64,000 nt of DNA, taken from SG8-30 sp963695085. Lineage in GTDB: Bacteria > Pseudomonadota > Gammaproteobacteria > Steroidobacterales > Steroidobacteraceae. This document shows, piece after piece, positions 9,983-22,169 of this stretch. A program made the position numbers and the translations under genes. The stretch spans positions 193,709 to 257,708 of the forward strand of contig CAVOFV010000005.1 in NCBI GenBank assembly GCA_963695085.1, given 5' to 3'. Under the pieces are notes generated by a model. That model had not been told where the DNA came from, did no database searches, and worked only from the letters and a program-made list of their open reading frames with translations. Position 1 is the stretch's first letter, and each line of letters starts with the position of its first letter.

Positions 9983-11384
<1,402 letters not shown>

Positions 11385-11388
<4 letters not shown>

Positions 11389-12284
11389 GCCGCGTGGTCG
11401 TCCCGGCCGAATTCGAGTCGCGCGTGCTGCGCGACGAGCCGATGTCGCGCCACACGACCTGGCACGTGGGCGGGCCCGCGGACGTGTGGTTTGCGCCGGC
11501 CAGCGTCGACGAACTCGCCGCCTTCCTGCGCGGACTCGCCGTCGACGTGCCGCTGACCTTCGTCGGGCTCGGCAGCAACCTGCTGGTGCGCGAAGGCGGC
11601 GTCCGCGGCGCCGTCATCTGTGCGCACGGCGGCCTGAATGCGCTCGAGCGGCTGGATGACACGCGCGTGCGCGCGGAAGCCGGCGTGCCCTGCGCGCGCC
11701 TCGGCCGGCGCTGCGTCAAGTGGGGGCTCGGCCCGGCCGGCTTCTTTGCCGGCATACCCGGTTCGCTGGGCGGCGCGCTGGCGATGAACGCCGGCGCGTG
11801 GGGCGGCGAGACCTGGCCGCGCGTGCTCGAGGTCGAGACCGTCGACCGTGCCGGCACGCTGCGGCGGCGTGCCGCCGCCGAGTATTCCTGGGGCTACCGC
11901 AGCGTCACGCCGCCGGCGCAGGGCGAGTGGTTCGTCGCCGCGACACTGGGCTTCGAGCGCGACCCCGCGGCCAGCATGGACTCCATCAAGGTCCTGCTGG
12001 AGCGCCGCGTCGCCAGCCAGCCGATCGGCGAATGGAGTTGCGGGTCGGTGTTCACGAACCCGCCGGGCGACCACGCGGCGCGGCTGATCGAGAGCGCCGG
12101 TCTCAAGGGCTTTGCGATCGGCGACGCCGCGGTGTCCACCAAGCACGCCAATTTCATCGTCAACCGCGGTCACGCGCGGGCCGCCGAGCTGGAGGGCGTG
12201 ATCCGCCACGTGCAGCAGACGGTGGAGCGGCTGCACGGCGTGCGCCTGCATCCGGAAGTCCGTGTCATCGGGGAGGCCGCATGA
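11385..12284 (+). CDS. murB: UDP-N-acetylenolpyruvoylglucosamine reductase
   Basis: Flavoprotein that reduces UDP-GlcNAc-enolpyruvate to UDP-MurNAc with NADPH. The 299-residue protein shows the FAD-binding GLGSNLLVREGGVRG motif, GIPGSLGGALAMNAGAWGGE, the CGSVFTNPPGD segment with the catalytic serine and a C-terminal HPEVRVIGE. At about 300 residues it resembles the shorter type II MurB rather than the 342-residue E. coli type I enzyme. The start is a GTG overlapping the murC stop (GTGA). Confidence 0.96.
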
Positions 12285-13249
12285 AGGGCTTGCGCGCCAC
12301 CGGCAGCGAGTTCCGGCGCGTCACCGAGGCCGCCGCCTTCGGCAAGGTGGCGGTGCTGCTGGGCGGCTGCTCGAGCGAGCGCGAAATCTCGCTGATGAGT
12401 GGCCAGGCCGTGCTCGCGGCGCTCGAGCGGCGCGGCGTGGACGCGCATCCGTTCGACCCGGCGGAGTTGCCGCTCGGCGCGCTGCTCGCCGACAGCTACG
12501 ACCGCGCCTGGATTGCACTGCACGGTCCGGGCGGCGAGGACGGCGCCGTGCAGGGCGCGCTGGAATGGCTGGGCGTGCCCTACACCGGCAGCGGCGTACT
12601 GGGCTCGGCGATCGGCATGGACAAGCTGCGCACCAAGCAACTGGCCGTGGCCAACGGCATCCCGACGCCGGCGTTCATGGTCCTCGCCGGCGCCGGGGAC
12701 TGCCAGCGGGCGGCCGACGAGCTCGGGCTGCCGCTGGCCGTCAAGCCGGCGACGCAGGGATCGAGTGTCGGCATGTCGCGCGTCGAGCGTGGCGAGGACC
12801 TGCTGGCGGCGTGGCGCACGGCGTCGGCGCTCGATCCCGTGGTCATCGCCGAGCCGTGGGTAAGCGGCCGCGAGCTGACGGTCGCCGTGCTGCAGGGCGA
12901 TGCGCTGCCGGCGATCCGCATCGAGACGCCGCGCTCGTTCTACGACTACCAGGCCAAGTACTTCGCGGACGACACCCGCTACCACATCCCGTGCGGGCTG
13001 GCCGACGCGGCCGAGCAGGCGCTCCGGCTGCGGGCGCTCGAGGCGTTCCGCGCCTGCGGCGCCCAGGGCTGGGGCCGCGTGGATTTCATGATGGCCGAGG
13101 ACGGCGTGCCGCTGCTGCTGGAGATCAACACCGTGCCGGGGATGACCGGCCACAGCCTGGTGCCGATGGCGGCCCGCGCAACCGGCATCGACTTCGACGA
13201 ACTGGCATGGCGCGTGCTCGAGACGAGCTTCGCGCGCGAGGCAGCATGA
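12281..13249 (+). CDS. ddl: D-alanine--D-alanine ligase
   Basis: ATP-grasp ligase of 322 residues making the D-Ala-D-Ala dipeptide used by MurF. Motifs include the N-terminal VLLGGCSSEREISLMSG, GMDKLRTKQLAVANGIPTP, the ATP-grasp lysine region LAVKPATQGSSVGMS and the metal-binding end LLLEINTVPGMTGHSLVP. Position between murB and ftsQ matches ddlB of other Gammaproteobacteria. The ATG overlaps the murB stop as ATGA. Confidence 0.96.
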   Translation: MKGLRATGSEFRRVTEAAAFGKVAVLLGGCSSEREISLMSGQAVLAALERRGVDAHPFDPAELPLGALLADSYDRAWIALHGPGGEDGAVQGALEWLGVPYTGSGVLGSAIGMDKLRTKQLAVANGIPTPAFMVLAGAGDCQRAADELGLPLAVKPATQGSSVGMSRVERGEDLLAAWRTASALDPVVIAEPWVSGRELTVAVLQGDALPAIRIETPRSFYDYQAKYFADDTRYHIPCGLADAAEQALRLRALEAFRACGAQGWGRVDFMMAEDGVPLLLEINTVPGMTGHSLVPMAARATGIDFDELAWRVLETSFAREAA

Positions 13250-13262
13250 GGATGCGAGCCAC

Positions 13263-14075
13263 ATGACGCTGCTGCGCAAGCGCAACCGGCGCAAGTCCCC
13301 GGCCGGGCGGCGGTTCGCGTTGCCGGCCCTGGAATGGCCGCGCATTGCCCGCGGCGCCGCGGCCGTGGCCGCACTGGCGTCGCTGGTGTGGCTGCTGTCA
13401 GCGGGACTCGACCAGCCGATCCACCGGGTCAAGCTCGGCGGCACCTTCCAGCGCGTCTCGGCCGTGGAAGTCGAGCAGGTTGTCGGCAGCGCCTTGCACG
13501 GCGGCTTCCTCAGCCTGGACCTCGACGGGCTGCGGCGCTCGATCGAGTCGCTCGCCTGGGTGGATCGCGCACGAGTGCAGCGCCGCTGGCCCGACACCGT
13601 CGAGGTCGAAGTGATCGAGCAGATCCCGGCGGCGCGCTGGGGCGAGGACGGCCTGCTGAACACGCGCGGCGAACTGTTCGTGAGCGGCGCGCGGCACCCG
13701 CCGCCGGAATTGCCGCGGCTCGATGGCCCGCCGGGCACCGAGGCTGCGGTCGCGCAGCGCTACCTCGCCGTGCAGGGCCGGCTGCTGGACCGGGGCCTGC
13801 GCCTGACCGCGCTGCGTCTCGACCCGCGCGGGGCCTGGGAGATGGACCTTTCCAACGGGGTCACGGTGCGGCTCGGCCGCAGCCAGGTGGACCAGCGCAT
13901 GGACCGCTTCCTGCGCGTCGCGGCGGAGGTCATCGCCGGCCGCGCGGCGGACATCGCCAACGTGGACATGCGCTATTCGAACGGCTTTTCGATTGGCTGG
14001 CGCCCGGGAGCGGGGCCGGAGCAAGACCGCGCCGCCGCCAATTCGCAGGGTGAAGACAGGGACACAGATGCCTAA
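13263..14075 (+). CDS. ftsQ: cell division protein FtsQ
   Basis: A 270-residue bitopic protein: a basic cytoplasmic N-terminus (RKRNRRKSPAGRR), one membrane segment (about residues 35-55), then a periplasmic POTRA domain starting near IHRVKLGGTFQRVSAVEVEQ, and the FtsQ beta domain. It recruits FtsB and FtsL to the divisome. The call rests on topology, the POTRA-like region with LAWVDRARVQRRWPDTVEVEV and position between ddl and ftsA. A possible ribosome site (AGGA) sits 10 bases before the ATG. The 3' end overlaps ftsA by 8 bases. Confidence 0.94.
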   Translation: MTLLRKRNRRKSPAGRRFALPALEWPRIARGAAAVAALASLVWLLSAGLDQPIHRVKLGGTFQRVSAVEVEQVVGSALHGGFLSLDLDGLRRSIESLAWVDRARVQRRWPDTVEVEVIEQIPAARWGEDGLLNTRGELFVSGARHPPPELPRLDGPPGTEAAVAQRYLAVQGRLLDRGLRLTALRLDPRGAWEMDLSNGVTVRLGRSQVDQRMDRFLRVAAEVIAGRAADIANVDMRYSNGFSIGWRPGAGPEQDRAAANSQGEDRDTDA

Positions 14076-15300
14076 ACGAACGGACCGCAGCCTGATCGTC
14101 GGACTCGACATCGGAACTTCCAAGGTGGTCGCCATGGTCGGCGAGCTGCATGCCGACGGCAGTCTCGAAGTGATCGGCCTCGGCTCGCACCCCTCGCGCG
14201 GGCTGAAACGCGGGGTGGTCGTCAACATCGACTCGACCGTGCAGTCCATCCAGCGCGCCGTCGAGGAGGCCGAACTGATGGCGGGCGTGGAGATCCGCTC
14301 CGTGTTCACCGGCATCGCGGGCAGCCACGTGCGCAGCCTCAATTCGCACGGCATCGTCGCCATCAAGGACCGGGAGGTCACGGCCGGCGACGTCGCGCGC
14401 GTGATGGACGCCGCGCAGGCGGTCGCCATACCGGCCGACCAGAAGATCCTGCATGTGCTGCCCCAGGAATTCATCATCGACGGCCAGGAAGGCATCCGCG
14501 AGCCGATCGGCATGTACGGCGTGCGCCTCGAGGCGCGCGTGCACATCGTGACCGGCGCCGACAGCGCAGCGCAGAACATCGTCAAGTGCGTGCAGCGCTG
14601 TGGCCTCGAGGTCGAGGACATGGTGCTGGAGCAGCTGGCGTCCAGCTTCTCGGTGCTGACCGACGACGAGAAGGACCTCGGCGTGTGCCTGATCGACGTC
14701 GGCGGCGGCACCACCGACATCGCCGTATTTTCCGGCGGCGCGATCCGCCACACCGCGGTCATCCCGATCGCCGGCGACCAGGTCACCAACGACATCGCCG
14801 TCTCGATGCGCACGCCGACGCAGTTCGCCGAGGACATCAAGATCCGCTACGCCTGCGCGCTGTCGCAGCTCGCCAATCCCGACGAGACCATCGAGGTGCC
14901 GAGCGTCGGCGACCGGCCGCCGCGGCGGCTGGCGCGACAGACCCTCGCCGAGATCGTCGAACCTCGCTACGAGGAGCTGTTCGCGCTGATCCGCGACGAG
15001 TTGCGCCGTTCCGGCTTCGAGGAGGCCGTCGCCGCCGGCGTCGTGCTGACCGGCGGCAGCGCCAAGATGGAAGGCGTCGTGGAACTCGCCGAGGAAGTCT
15101 TTCACATGCCGGTCCGCCTCGGCGTGCCGCACGGCGTCACCGGCCTCGCGGACGTCGTGCGCAATCCCATCCATGCGACCGGCACCGGCCTGTTGCTGTA
15201 CGGCCGCGCCAACGCCTCGCAGCCGCTGCCGCGCGTGGCGGGCGAGGGCATCAAGACAGTTGTCGAGAGGATGAAGTCCTGGTTCCAGGGCTATTTCTGA
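14068..15300 (+). CDS. ftsA: cell division protein FtsA
   Basis: Actin-like ATPase of 410 residues that tethers FtsZ to the inner membrane and recruits later divisome proteins. Visible are the phosphate 1 motif VGLDIGTSKVVAMVGE, the phosphate 2 motif DVGGGTTDIAVF, LTGGSAKMEG, and a C-terminal amphipathic helix (VVERMKSWFQGYF) for membrane binding. The ATG at 14068 begins MPKRTDRS and is preceded by a GACAGGGA ribosome site; an in-frame start further upstream would add residues that do not look like FtsA. Confidence 0.97.
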   Translation: MPKRTDRSLIVGLDIGTSKVVAMVGELHADGSLEVIGLGSHPSRGLKRGVVVNIDSTVQSIQRAVEEAELMAGVEIRSVFTGIAGSHVRSLNSHGIVAIKDREVTAGDVARVMDAAQAVAIPADQKILHVLPQEFIIDGQEGIREPIGMYGVRLEARVHIVTGADSAAQNIVKCVQRCGLEVEDMVLEQLASSFSVLTDDEKDLGVCLIDVGGGTTDIAVFSGGAIRHTAVIPIAGDQVTNDIAVSMRTPTQFAEDIKIRYACALSQLANPDETIEVPSVGDRPPRRLARQTLAEIVEPRYEELFALIRDELRRSGFEEAVAAGVVLTGGSAKMEGVVELAEEVFHMPVRLGVPHGVTGLADVVRNPIHATGTGLLLYGRANASQPLPRVAGEGIKTVVERMKSWFQGYF

Positions 15301-15305
15301 GCAAG

Positions 15306-15324
15306 GCCGGGCCCGTGGCCCGGC
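15306..15324 (+). other. perfect hairpin in the ftsA-ftsZ spacer
   Basis: GCCGGGCC and GGCCCGGC form a perfect 8-base-pair stem around the loop CGT, six bases after the ftsA stop. No T-run follows, so it is not a classical terminator. It could be an mRNA-processing or stability element that sets FtsZ levels apart from FtsA. The ftsZ ribosome site (GGAGGAG) lies about 25 bases downstream, outside the stem. Confidence 0.5.
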
Positions 15325-15361
15325 GGGGGACGAAGGTCAAACCAGCGGAGGAGACGACCAG

Positions 15362-16561
15362 ATGTTTGAACTCATGGATTCATACAGCCAGAGCGCTGTC
15401 ATCAAGGTGCTTGGGGTAGGCGGGGGCGGCGGCAACGCAGTCTCCCACATGTCCCAGTGCGGCATAGAAGGTGTGGACTTCGTGTGCGTCAACACCGACG
15501 CGCAGGCGCTGAAGCACTCCAAGGTCAAGGCGACCCTGCAGATCGGCTGCAACATCACCAAGGGGCTGGGCGCCGGCTCGGACCCGGAGGTCGGCCGCCA
15601 GGCGGCGATGGAGGACCGCGATCGCATCATCGAGCTGATCGAAGGTTGCGACATGCTGTTCATCACCGCCGGCATGGGCGGTGGCACCGGCACCGGCGCG
15701 GCGCCGGTCGTGGCACAGGTCGCGAAGGAGCTCGGCATCCTCACCGTCGCAGTCGTCACGCGCCCGTTCAAGATGGAAGGCAGCCGGCGCAACGCGATCG
15801 CCGACACCGGCATCGTCGAGCTGTCGCGCTACGTGGATTCGTTGATCACGATCCCGAACCAGAAGCTGCTGAGCGTGCTAGGTCCCGCCACCACGCTGCT
15901 CGACGCGTTCCGGCGCGCCAACGAAGTCCTGCAGGGCGCGGTACAGGGTATCGCCGAGCTGATCACGCGACCGGGCCTGATCAACGTCGACTTTGCCGAC
16001 GTTCGCACCGTGATGTCGGAAACCGGCGTGGCCATGATGGGCACCGGCTTCGGCAGCGGCGAGGGGCGCGCGCGCGCCGCGGCCGAGATGGCCGTGTCGA
16101 GCCCGCTGCTCGAGGAGATCAACCTGGCCGGGGCGCAGGGCATCCTGGTCAACGTCACCGCGGGCCTCGACCTGGCGATCGGCGAGTTCGAGGAAGTCGG
16201 CACGACGGTCAAGCAGTTCGCGGCCGACGATGCGACCGTGGTGGTCGGTACGGTCATCGATCCGGAGATGAATGGCGAAGTGCGCGTGACGGTGGTGGCA
16301 ACCGGCCTCAACAGTCCGGAGGCACGGCTCGCCGCGTCGCCGGCCGCCGCGGCCACGCCGACCCGGGATGGCCGCCGCAACAAGGGCATGACGCTCGTGA
16401 ACGGGCGTAACGGCGCGACCGGCACCACCGACTACGCGAGGTTCGAGACGCCGGCGGCGTCCCGCCAGCAGCGGCGGGCGGTCGGCGACGGGCTGCGCCT
16501 GGACCTGCAGGACGAAGCGGTCCTGGACATCCCGGCGTTCCTGCGCCGGCAGGCGGACTGA
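15362..16561 (+). CDS. ftsZ: cell division GTPase FtsZ
   Basis: Tubulin-like GTPase of 399 residues forming the Z ring. The nucleotide loop VLGVGGGGGNAVSHM, the tubulin signature GMGGGTGTGAAPVVA and the catalytic NVDFADVRTVM (T7 loop) are intact. After a variable linker (about residues 320-380) comes the conserved C-terminal peptide LDIPAFLRRQ that binds FtsA and ZipA. A strong GGAGGAG ribosome site precedes the ATG. It is the last gene of the dcw run. Confidence 0.98.
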   Translation: MFELMDSYSQSAVIKVLGVGGGGGNAVSHMSQCGIEGVDFVCVNTDAQALKHSKVKATLQIGCNITKGLGAGSDPEVGRQAAMEDRDRIIELIEGCDMLFITAGMGGGTGTGAAPVVAQVAKELGILTVAVVTRPFKMEGSRRNAIADTGIVELSRYVDSLITIPNQKLLSVLGPATTLLDAFRRANEVLQGAVQGIAELITRPGLINVDFADVRTVMSETGVAMMGTGFGSGEGRARAAAEMAVSSPLLEEINLAGAQGILVNVTAGLDLAIGEFEEVGTTVKQFAADDATVVVGTVIDPEMNGEVRVTVVATGLNSPEARLAASPAAAATPTRDGRRNKGMTLVNGRNGATGTTDYARFETPAASRQQRRAVGDGLRLDLQDEAVLDIPAFLRRQAD

Positions 16562-16732
16562 GCGGTGGTGAACCGCCGCGACCAGGGTGGTGACGGCCTG
16601 CGTTTCGCCCGGGCGCAACTGCGCGCCCTGCGCAACGCACACGGGCGGCGCGGCGTCGACCCTGGCCGTCCAGCCGTGCCGCCACCGCCGCGCCTGCCTG
16701 AGCAGCCGTTATGACACGCGCCCGACCGGGTC

Positions 16733-16767
16733 TTGCCGCCGGCCTTTCCTCCGCTGGCCGGCGGCAA
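16733..16767 (+). terminator. strong inverted repeat after ftsZ, possible end of the dcw transcript
   Basis: TTGCCGCCGGCC and GGCCGGCGGCAA are perfect 12-base complements around an 11-base loop, about 170 bases after ftsZ. There is no T-tract, so intrinsic termination is uncertain; it may instead protect the 3' end of the long dcw mRNA. Confidence 0.45.
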
Positions 16768-16829
16768 TCCCGGGTGCGACGTGTGTTACCCTACGCGGTC
16801 AATACAGGCTGGCGCATGCCTTGCCGGCA

Positions 16830-16844
16830 CGGGCCTCCGGCCCG
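16830..16844 (+). other. small leader hairpin before lpxC
   Basis: CGGGCC-TCC-GGCCCG forms a perfect 6-base-pair stem, 18 bases before the lpxC ATG and just ahead of the GAGG ribosome site. It could modulate translation, but there is no direct support. Confidence 0.3.
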
Positions 16845-16862
16845 CCAGGCACCCGAGGCTAG

Positions 16863-17777
16863 ATGTTGAAACAACGCACGCTCAAGAACTCGATCCGCGC
16901 GAGCGGGGTCGGCCTGCATACCGGCAAGAAAGTGCTCCTGGTGTTGCGTCCGGCGCCGCCCAACGTCGGCATCGTATTTCGCCGCACCGACCTCGACCCG
17001 GCCGTGGACATCCCGGCCCGGGCCACCAATGTCACCGAGACGACGCTCGGCACGACACTGGGCCACGGCGCCGCGAACGTGTCCACGGTCGAGCACCTGC
17101 TGTCGGCACTGGCCGGACTCGGCGTGGACAACGCCTTCGTCGAGCTGTCGGCGCCCGAGGTGCCGATCATGGACGGCAGCGCGGGCCCCTTCGTATTCCT
17201 GATCCAGTCCGCGGGCATCGAGGAGCAGTCGGCGCCCAAGCGTTTCGTGCGGATCAGGCAGCCCATCGAAGTGCGCGATGACGACAAGTGGGCGCGCTTC
17301 GACCCGTATGAGGGCTTCAGGGTCAATTTCGAAATCGAATTCGAGCACCCGATCTTCCGTCGCCACGGCCAGCGCGCGACGATGGACTTCTCGACCACGG
17401 CCTTCCTGCGCGAAATCAGCCGAGCGCGTACCTTCGGCTTCATGCGCGACCTCGAGCACCTGCGTTCACGCAACCTGGCCCTCGGCGGCACGATGGACAA
17501 CGCCATCGTGCTGGATGATTACCGCGTGCTGAACGAGGACGGGCTGCGCTACGAGGACGAGTTCGTCAAGCACAAGATCCTCGACGCGATCGGCGACCTG
17601 TACCTGCTGGGCCACAGCCTGATCGGCGAGTTCACCGGCTTCAAGTCGGGCCACGCCCTCAACAATCGCCTGCTGCGGGTGCTGCTGGCCGACGCCGCAG
17701 CGTGGGAAGAAGTGACCTTCGAAGGCGCGGTGCCGGCGCCGATTTCCTACGTCGAAGCGGTCGCGCCCGCGTCCTGA
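16863..17777 (+). CDS. lpxC: UDP-3-O-acyl-N-acetylglucosamine deacetylase
   Basis: Zinc deacetylase of 304 residues catalysing the committed step of lipid A synthesis. Zinc and catalytic motifs are present: VEHLLSALAG, MDGSAGPFVFLIQSAG, HKILDAIGDLYLLGHSL (His and Asp ligands) and GFKSGHALNN. The length matches E. coli LpxC (305). Its position after ftsZ is the common gammaproteobacterial arrangement, linking outer-membrane synthesis to division genes. It shows that the organism makes lipopolysaccharide. Confidence 0.97.
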   Translation: MLKQRTLKNSIRASGVGLHTGKKVLLVLRPAPPNVGIVFRRTDLDPAVDIPARATNVTETTLGTTLGHGAANVSTVEHLLSALAGLGVDNAFVELSAPEVPIMDGSAGPFVFLIQSAGIEEQSAPKRFVRIRQPIEVRDDDKWARFDPYEGFRVNFEIEFEHPIFRRHGQRATMDFSTTAFLREISRARTFGFMRDLEHLRSRNLALGGTMDNAIVLDDYRVLNEDGLRYEDEFVKHKILDAIGDLYLLGHSLIGEFTGFKSGHALNNRLLRVLLADAAAWEEVTFEGAVPAPISYVEAVAPAS

Positions 17778-17816
17778 GCGCCCGTCCGGCGTCGCCCCCT
17801 TCCGCGCAAGCCGTTA

Positions 17817-18164
17817 TTACGGGCGCGGCGTCGGGCCGGCCGGTCGCACGCGAATCGTCACGCGCTCGAGCGCCACGCCCAGTCGCCGCCCGACCTGCTC
17901 GCGCAGGCCGGGCGCGTGGTAACGGACCCGGGTCGCCCAGACTGCCGAAGTGACCAGCACGGTGAGGGTCCCGGCACGGGTCGAGGCACCCCATACCTGC
18001 TGCGAAAATTCCTCCGGAAGTTCCGCGCGGACGGCCTGCAAGGCCTCATCGGCCTGACTCGAGCCCCGGCGCAGGCGTTCCAGTAAACCCTGACTTTTTT
18101 GCAGCAACTCACTGACTGCGGTCGGTTTTTTCGGCGGCACGCCTGGCCTCCACGATCCTGACAT
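17817..18164 (-). CDS. DciA-like protein (DUF721)
   Basis: A 115-residue protein resembling the DUF721/DciA family, which helps load the replicative helicase DnaB in bacteria lacking DnaC. The core (LLQKSQGLLERLRR, then a WGASTRAGTLTVLVTSAVWATRVRYHAPGLREQVGRRLG stretch read in two parts) fits the family, and the place between lpxC and secA is the usual one. An alternative ATG at 18200 adds 12 residues (MPKIPFKLKHFL) from an AT-rich stretch with codons unlike the rest of the window, so I prefer 18164 although it lacks a clear ribosome site. The role is inferred from the family. Confidence 0.8.
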   Translation of the reverse strand: MSGSWRPGVPPKKPTAVSELLQKSQGLLERLRRGSSQADEALQAVRAELPEEFSQQVWGASTRAGTLTVLVTSAVWATRVRYHAPGLREQVGRRLGVALERVTIRVRPAGPTPRP

Positions 18165-18327
18165 AAGAAAGTGCTTGAGTTTAAAGGGTATTTTTGGCAT
18201 TTTCCCGCCCGCCGCCGGCCGGGTTCCGGTTGGCGAGTTGACCTGCCGTAAGTCTGCAGGGAGCCCGGGCAAGTGCCGCCGCGCGATGCGGGCGGTTGAC
18301 GACATTGGATGGACTTGAGGGCCTTTC

Positions 18328-19257
18328 ATGGGCTTTAACTGGCGTGCATGGCTCGGTCGGCTGCCGGAACCGGATTTGAGACGTCCCCGCGTGCTGGCCG
18401 TGCTGGCCATTGCGGCGCTGGCCGTGGCCGTGGGCGGCTTCCTGCTGGGCACCGTGGCGGGTTCTGCGCTGGCCGAGCGCTCGGCCCTGGCCGAGGTGCG
18501 CGACTGGGCCGCGCAGCTGGCCCAGCAGCGCCAGGCGATCGCCACGACGCGCGCCTTGCTGGGCGAGCAGGTCGGCGCCCTGGCCACCCGCGTGGGGCAG
18601 ATGCACGCCCGCCTGATGCGCCTTGATGCGCTGGGCAAGCGCCTCACGGAGGCCGCCGACCTGGATCGCGGCGAATTCGATTTCGACGCCACGCCGCCGC
18701 TCGGTGGACCGGAAGCAGCCGTCGCGACGAGCCTGGAGGGAGCCGGCCCGGACCTGCCGGGCATGGATGCCATGCTGGATTCGCTGAGTGCGACGATTGA
18801 CGACCGCGGCCGGCAGCTCGAGGCGCTGCAAGCGCTGATCCTGTCCCGGGAACTGGCCCGCCAGATCGTGCCCGGCGGCCGCCCGGTCGAGTCGGGCTAC
18901 ATTTCCTCGGCGTTCGGCCGTCGTCCCGACCCGTTCACGGGCCAGAGCGCCTATCACGCCGGCATCGACTTCGCCGGTGCCCCCGGCACGCGCGTGCTGG
19001 TCGTGGCCGACGGCGTGGTCAGCTTCGCCGGGCGCGACCGCACATACGGCAAGCTGGTCGAGATCACCCACGGCAACGGCTATGTGACCCGCTACGCGCA
19101 CAACTCGACGCTGCTGGTGGAACCGGGGCAGACCGTACGGCGCGGCGACGCGCTCGCGCTGATGGGCTCCACGGGACGCTCCACGGGCACCCACCTGCAT
19201 TTCGAGGTGCTGCGCGACGGCCGCCACGTCAACCCGATGTCGTTCGTTCGCCGCTGA
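18328..19257 (+). CDS. M23 family metallopeptidase, membrane-anchored
   Basis: A 309-residue protein with one N-terminal membrane segment (about residues 25-48), a helical, Ala/Leu/Arg-rich coiled-coil region (about 50-110) and a C-terminal LytM/M23 domain (about 190-309). The zinc ligands are intact: H210 and D214 in YHAGIDFAG and H291 in THLHFEV, so it is probably an active peptidoglycan endopeptidase in the periplasm rather than a degenerate LytM factor. Such a gene between dciA and secA is common in Pseudomonas relatives. Its precise substrate cannot be read from sequence. Confidence 0.9.
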   Translation: MGFNWRAWLGRLPEPDLRRPRVLAVLAIAALAVAVGGFLLGTVAGSALAERSALAEVRDWAAQLAQQRQAIATTRALLGEQVGALATRVGQMHARLMRLDALGKRLTEAADLDRGEFDFDATPPLGGPEAAVATSLEGAGPDLPGMDAMLDSLSATIDDRGRQLEALQALILSRELARQIVPGGRPVESGYISSAFGRRPDPFTGQSAYHAGIDFAGAPGTRVLVVADGVVSFAGRDRTYGKLVEITHGNGYVTRYAHNSTLLVEPGQTVRRGDALALMGSTGRSTGTHLHFEVLRDGRHVNPMSFVRR

Positions 19258-19296
19258 CGGCCGCGCGGCCCCATACGCTTCGGGCGCCAAAGTCCG

Positions 19297-19302
19297 TACA
19301 AT
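19297..19302 (+). promoter_or_regulatory. possible -10 element for secA
   Basis: TACAAT matches the sigma-70 -10 consensus at five of six positions, 70 bases before the secA start. I see no good -35 hexamer at the right distance, so this is tentative. Confidence 0.3.
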
Positions 19303-19372
19303 GACGGGCTTTTAGCCGGCCTCGCGCGCGGATCCTCCGGGTCCCGGTGGCCGACCCGGAGGGCTCACCGCC

Positions 19373-22135
<2,763 letters not shown>

Positions 22136-22169
22136 GCCGGGAACCGCGCACCGCGGCAGCGGGGGAGGA

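Larger units (their letters stand above)
16562..16862. other. 301-base spacer between ftsZ and lpxC
   Basis: I see no convincing gene here. It contains a strong hairpin (16733-16767), a weak extended -10-like TGTTACCCT near 16784-16792 that could serve lpxC, and a small hairpin (16830-16844) just before lpxC. A GTG-initiated frame from about 16568 of roughly 50 codons, ending in TTATGA, and a 91-codon frame over 16587-16862 are open, but neither resembles a known protein. Confidence 0.6.

Noticed and set aside
16587..16862. 91-codon frame before lpxC
   Set aside because: No known family, no ribosome site, and composition typical of non-coding shadow; it runs through the strong hairpin.
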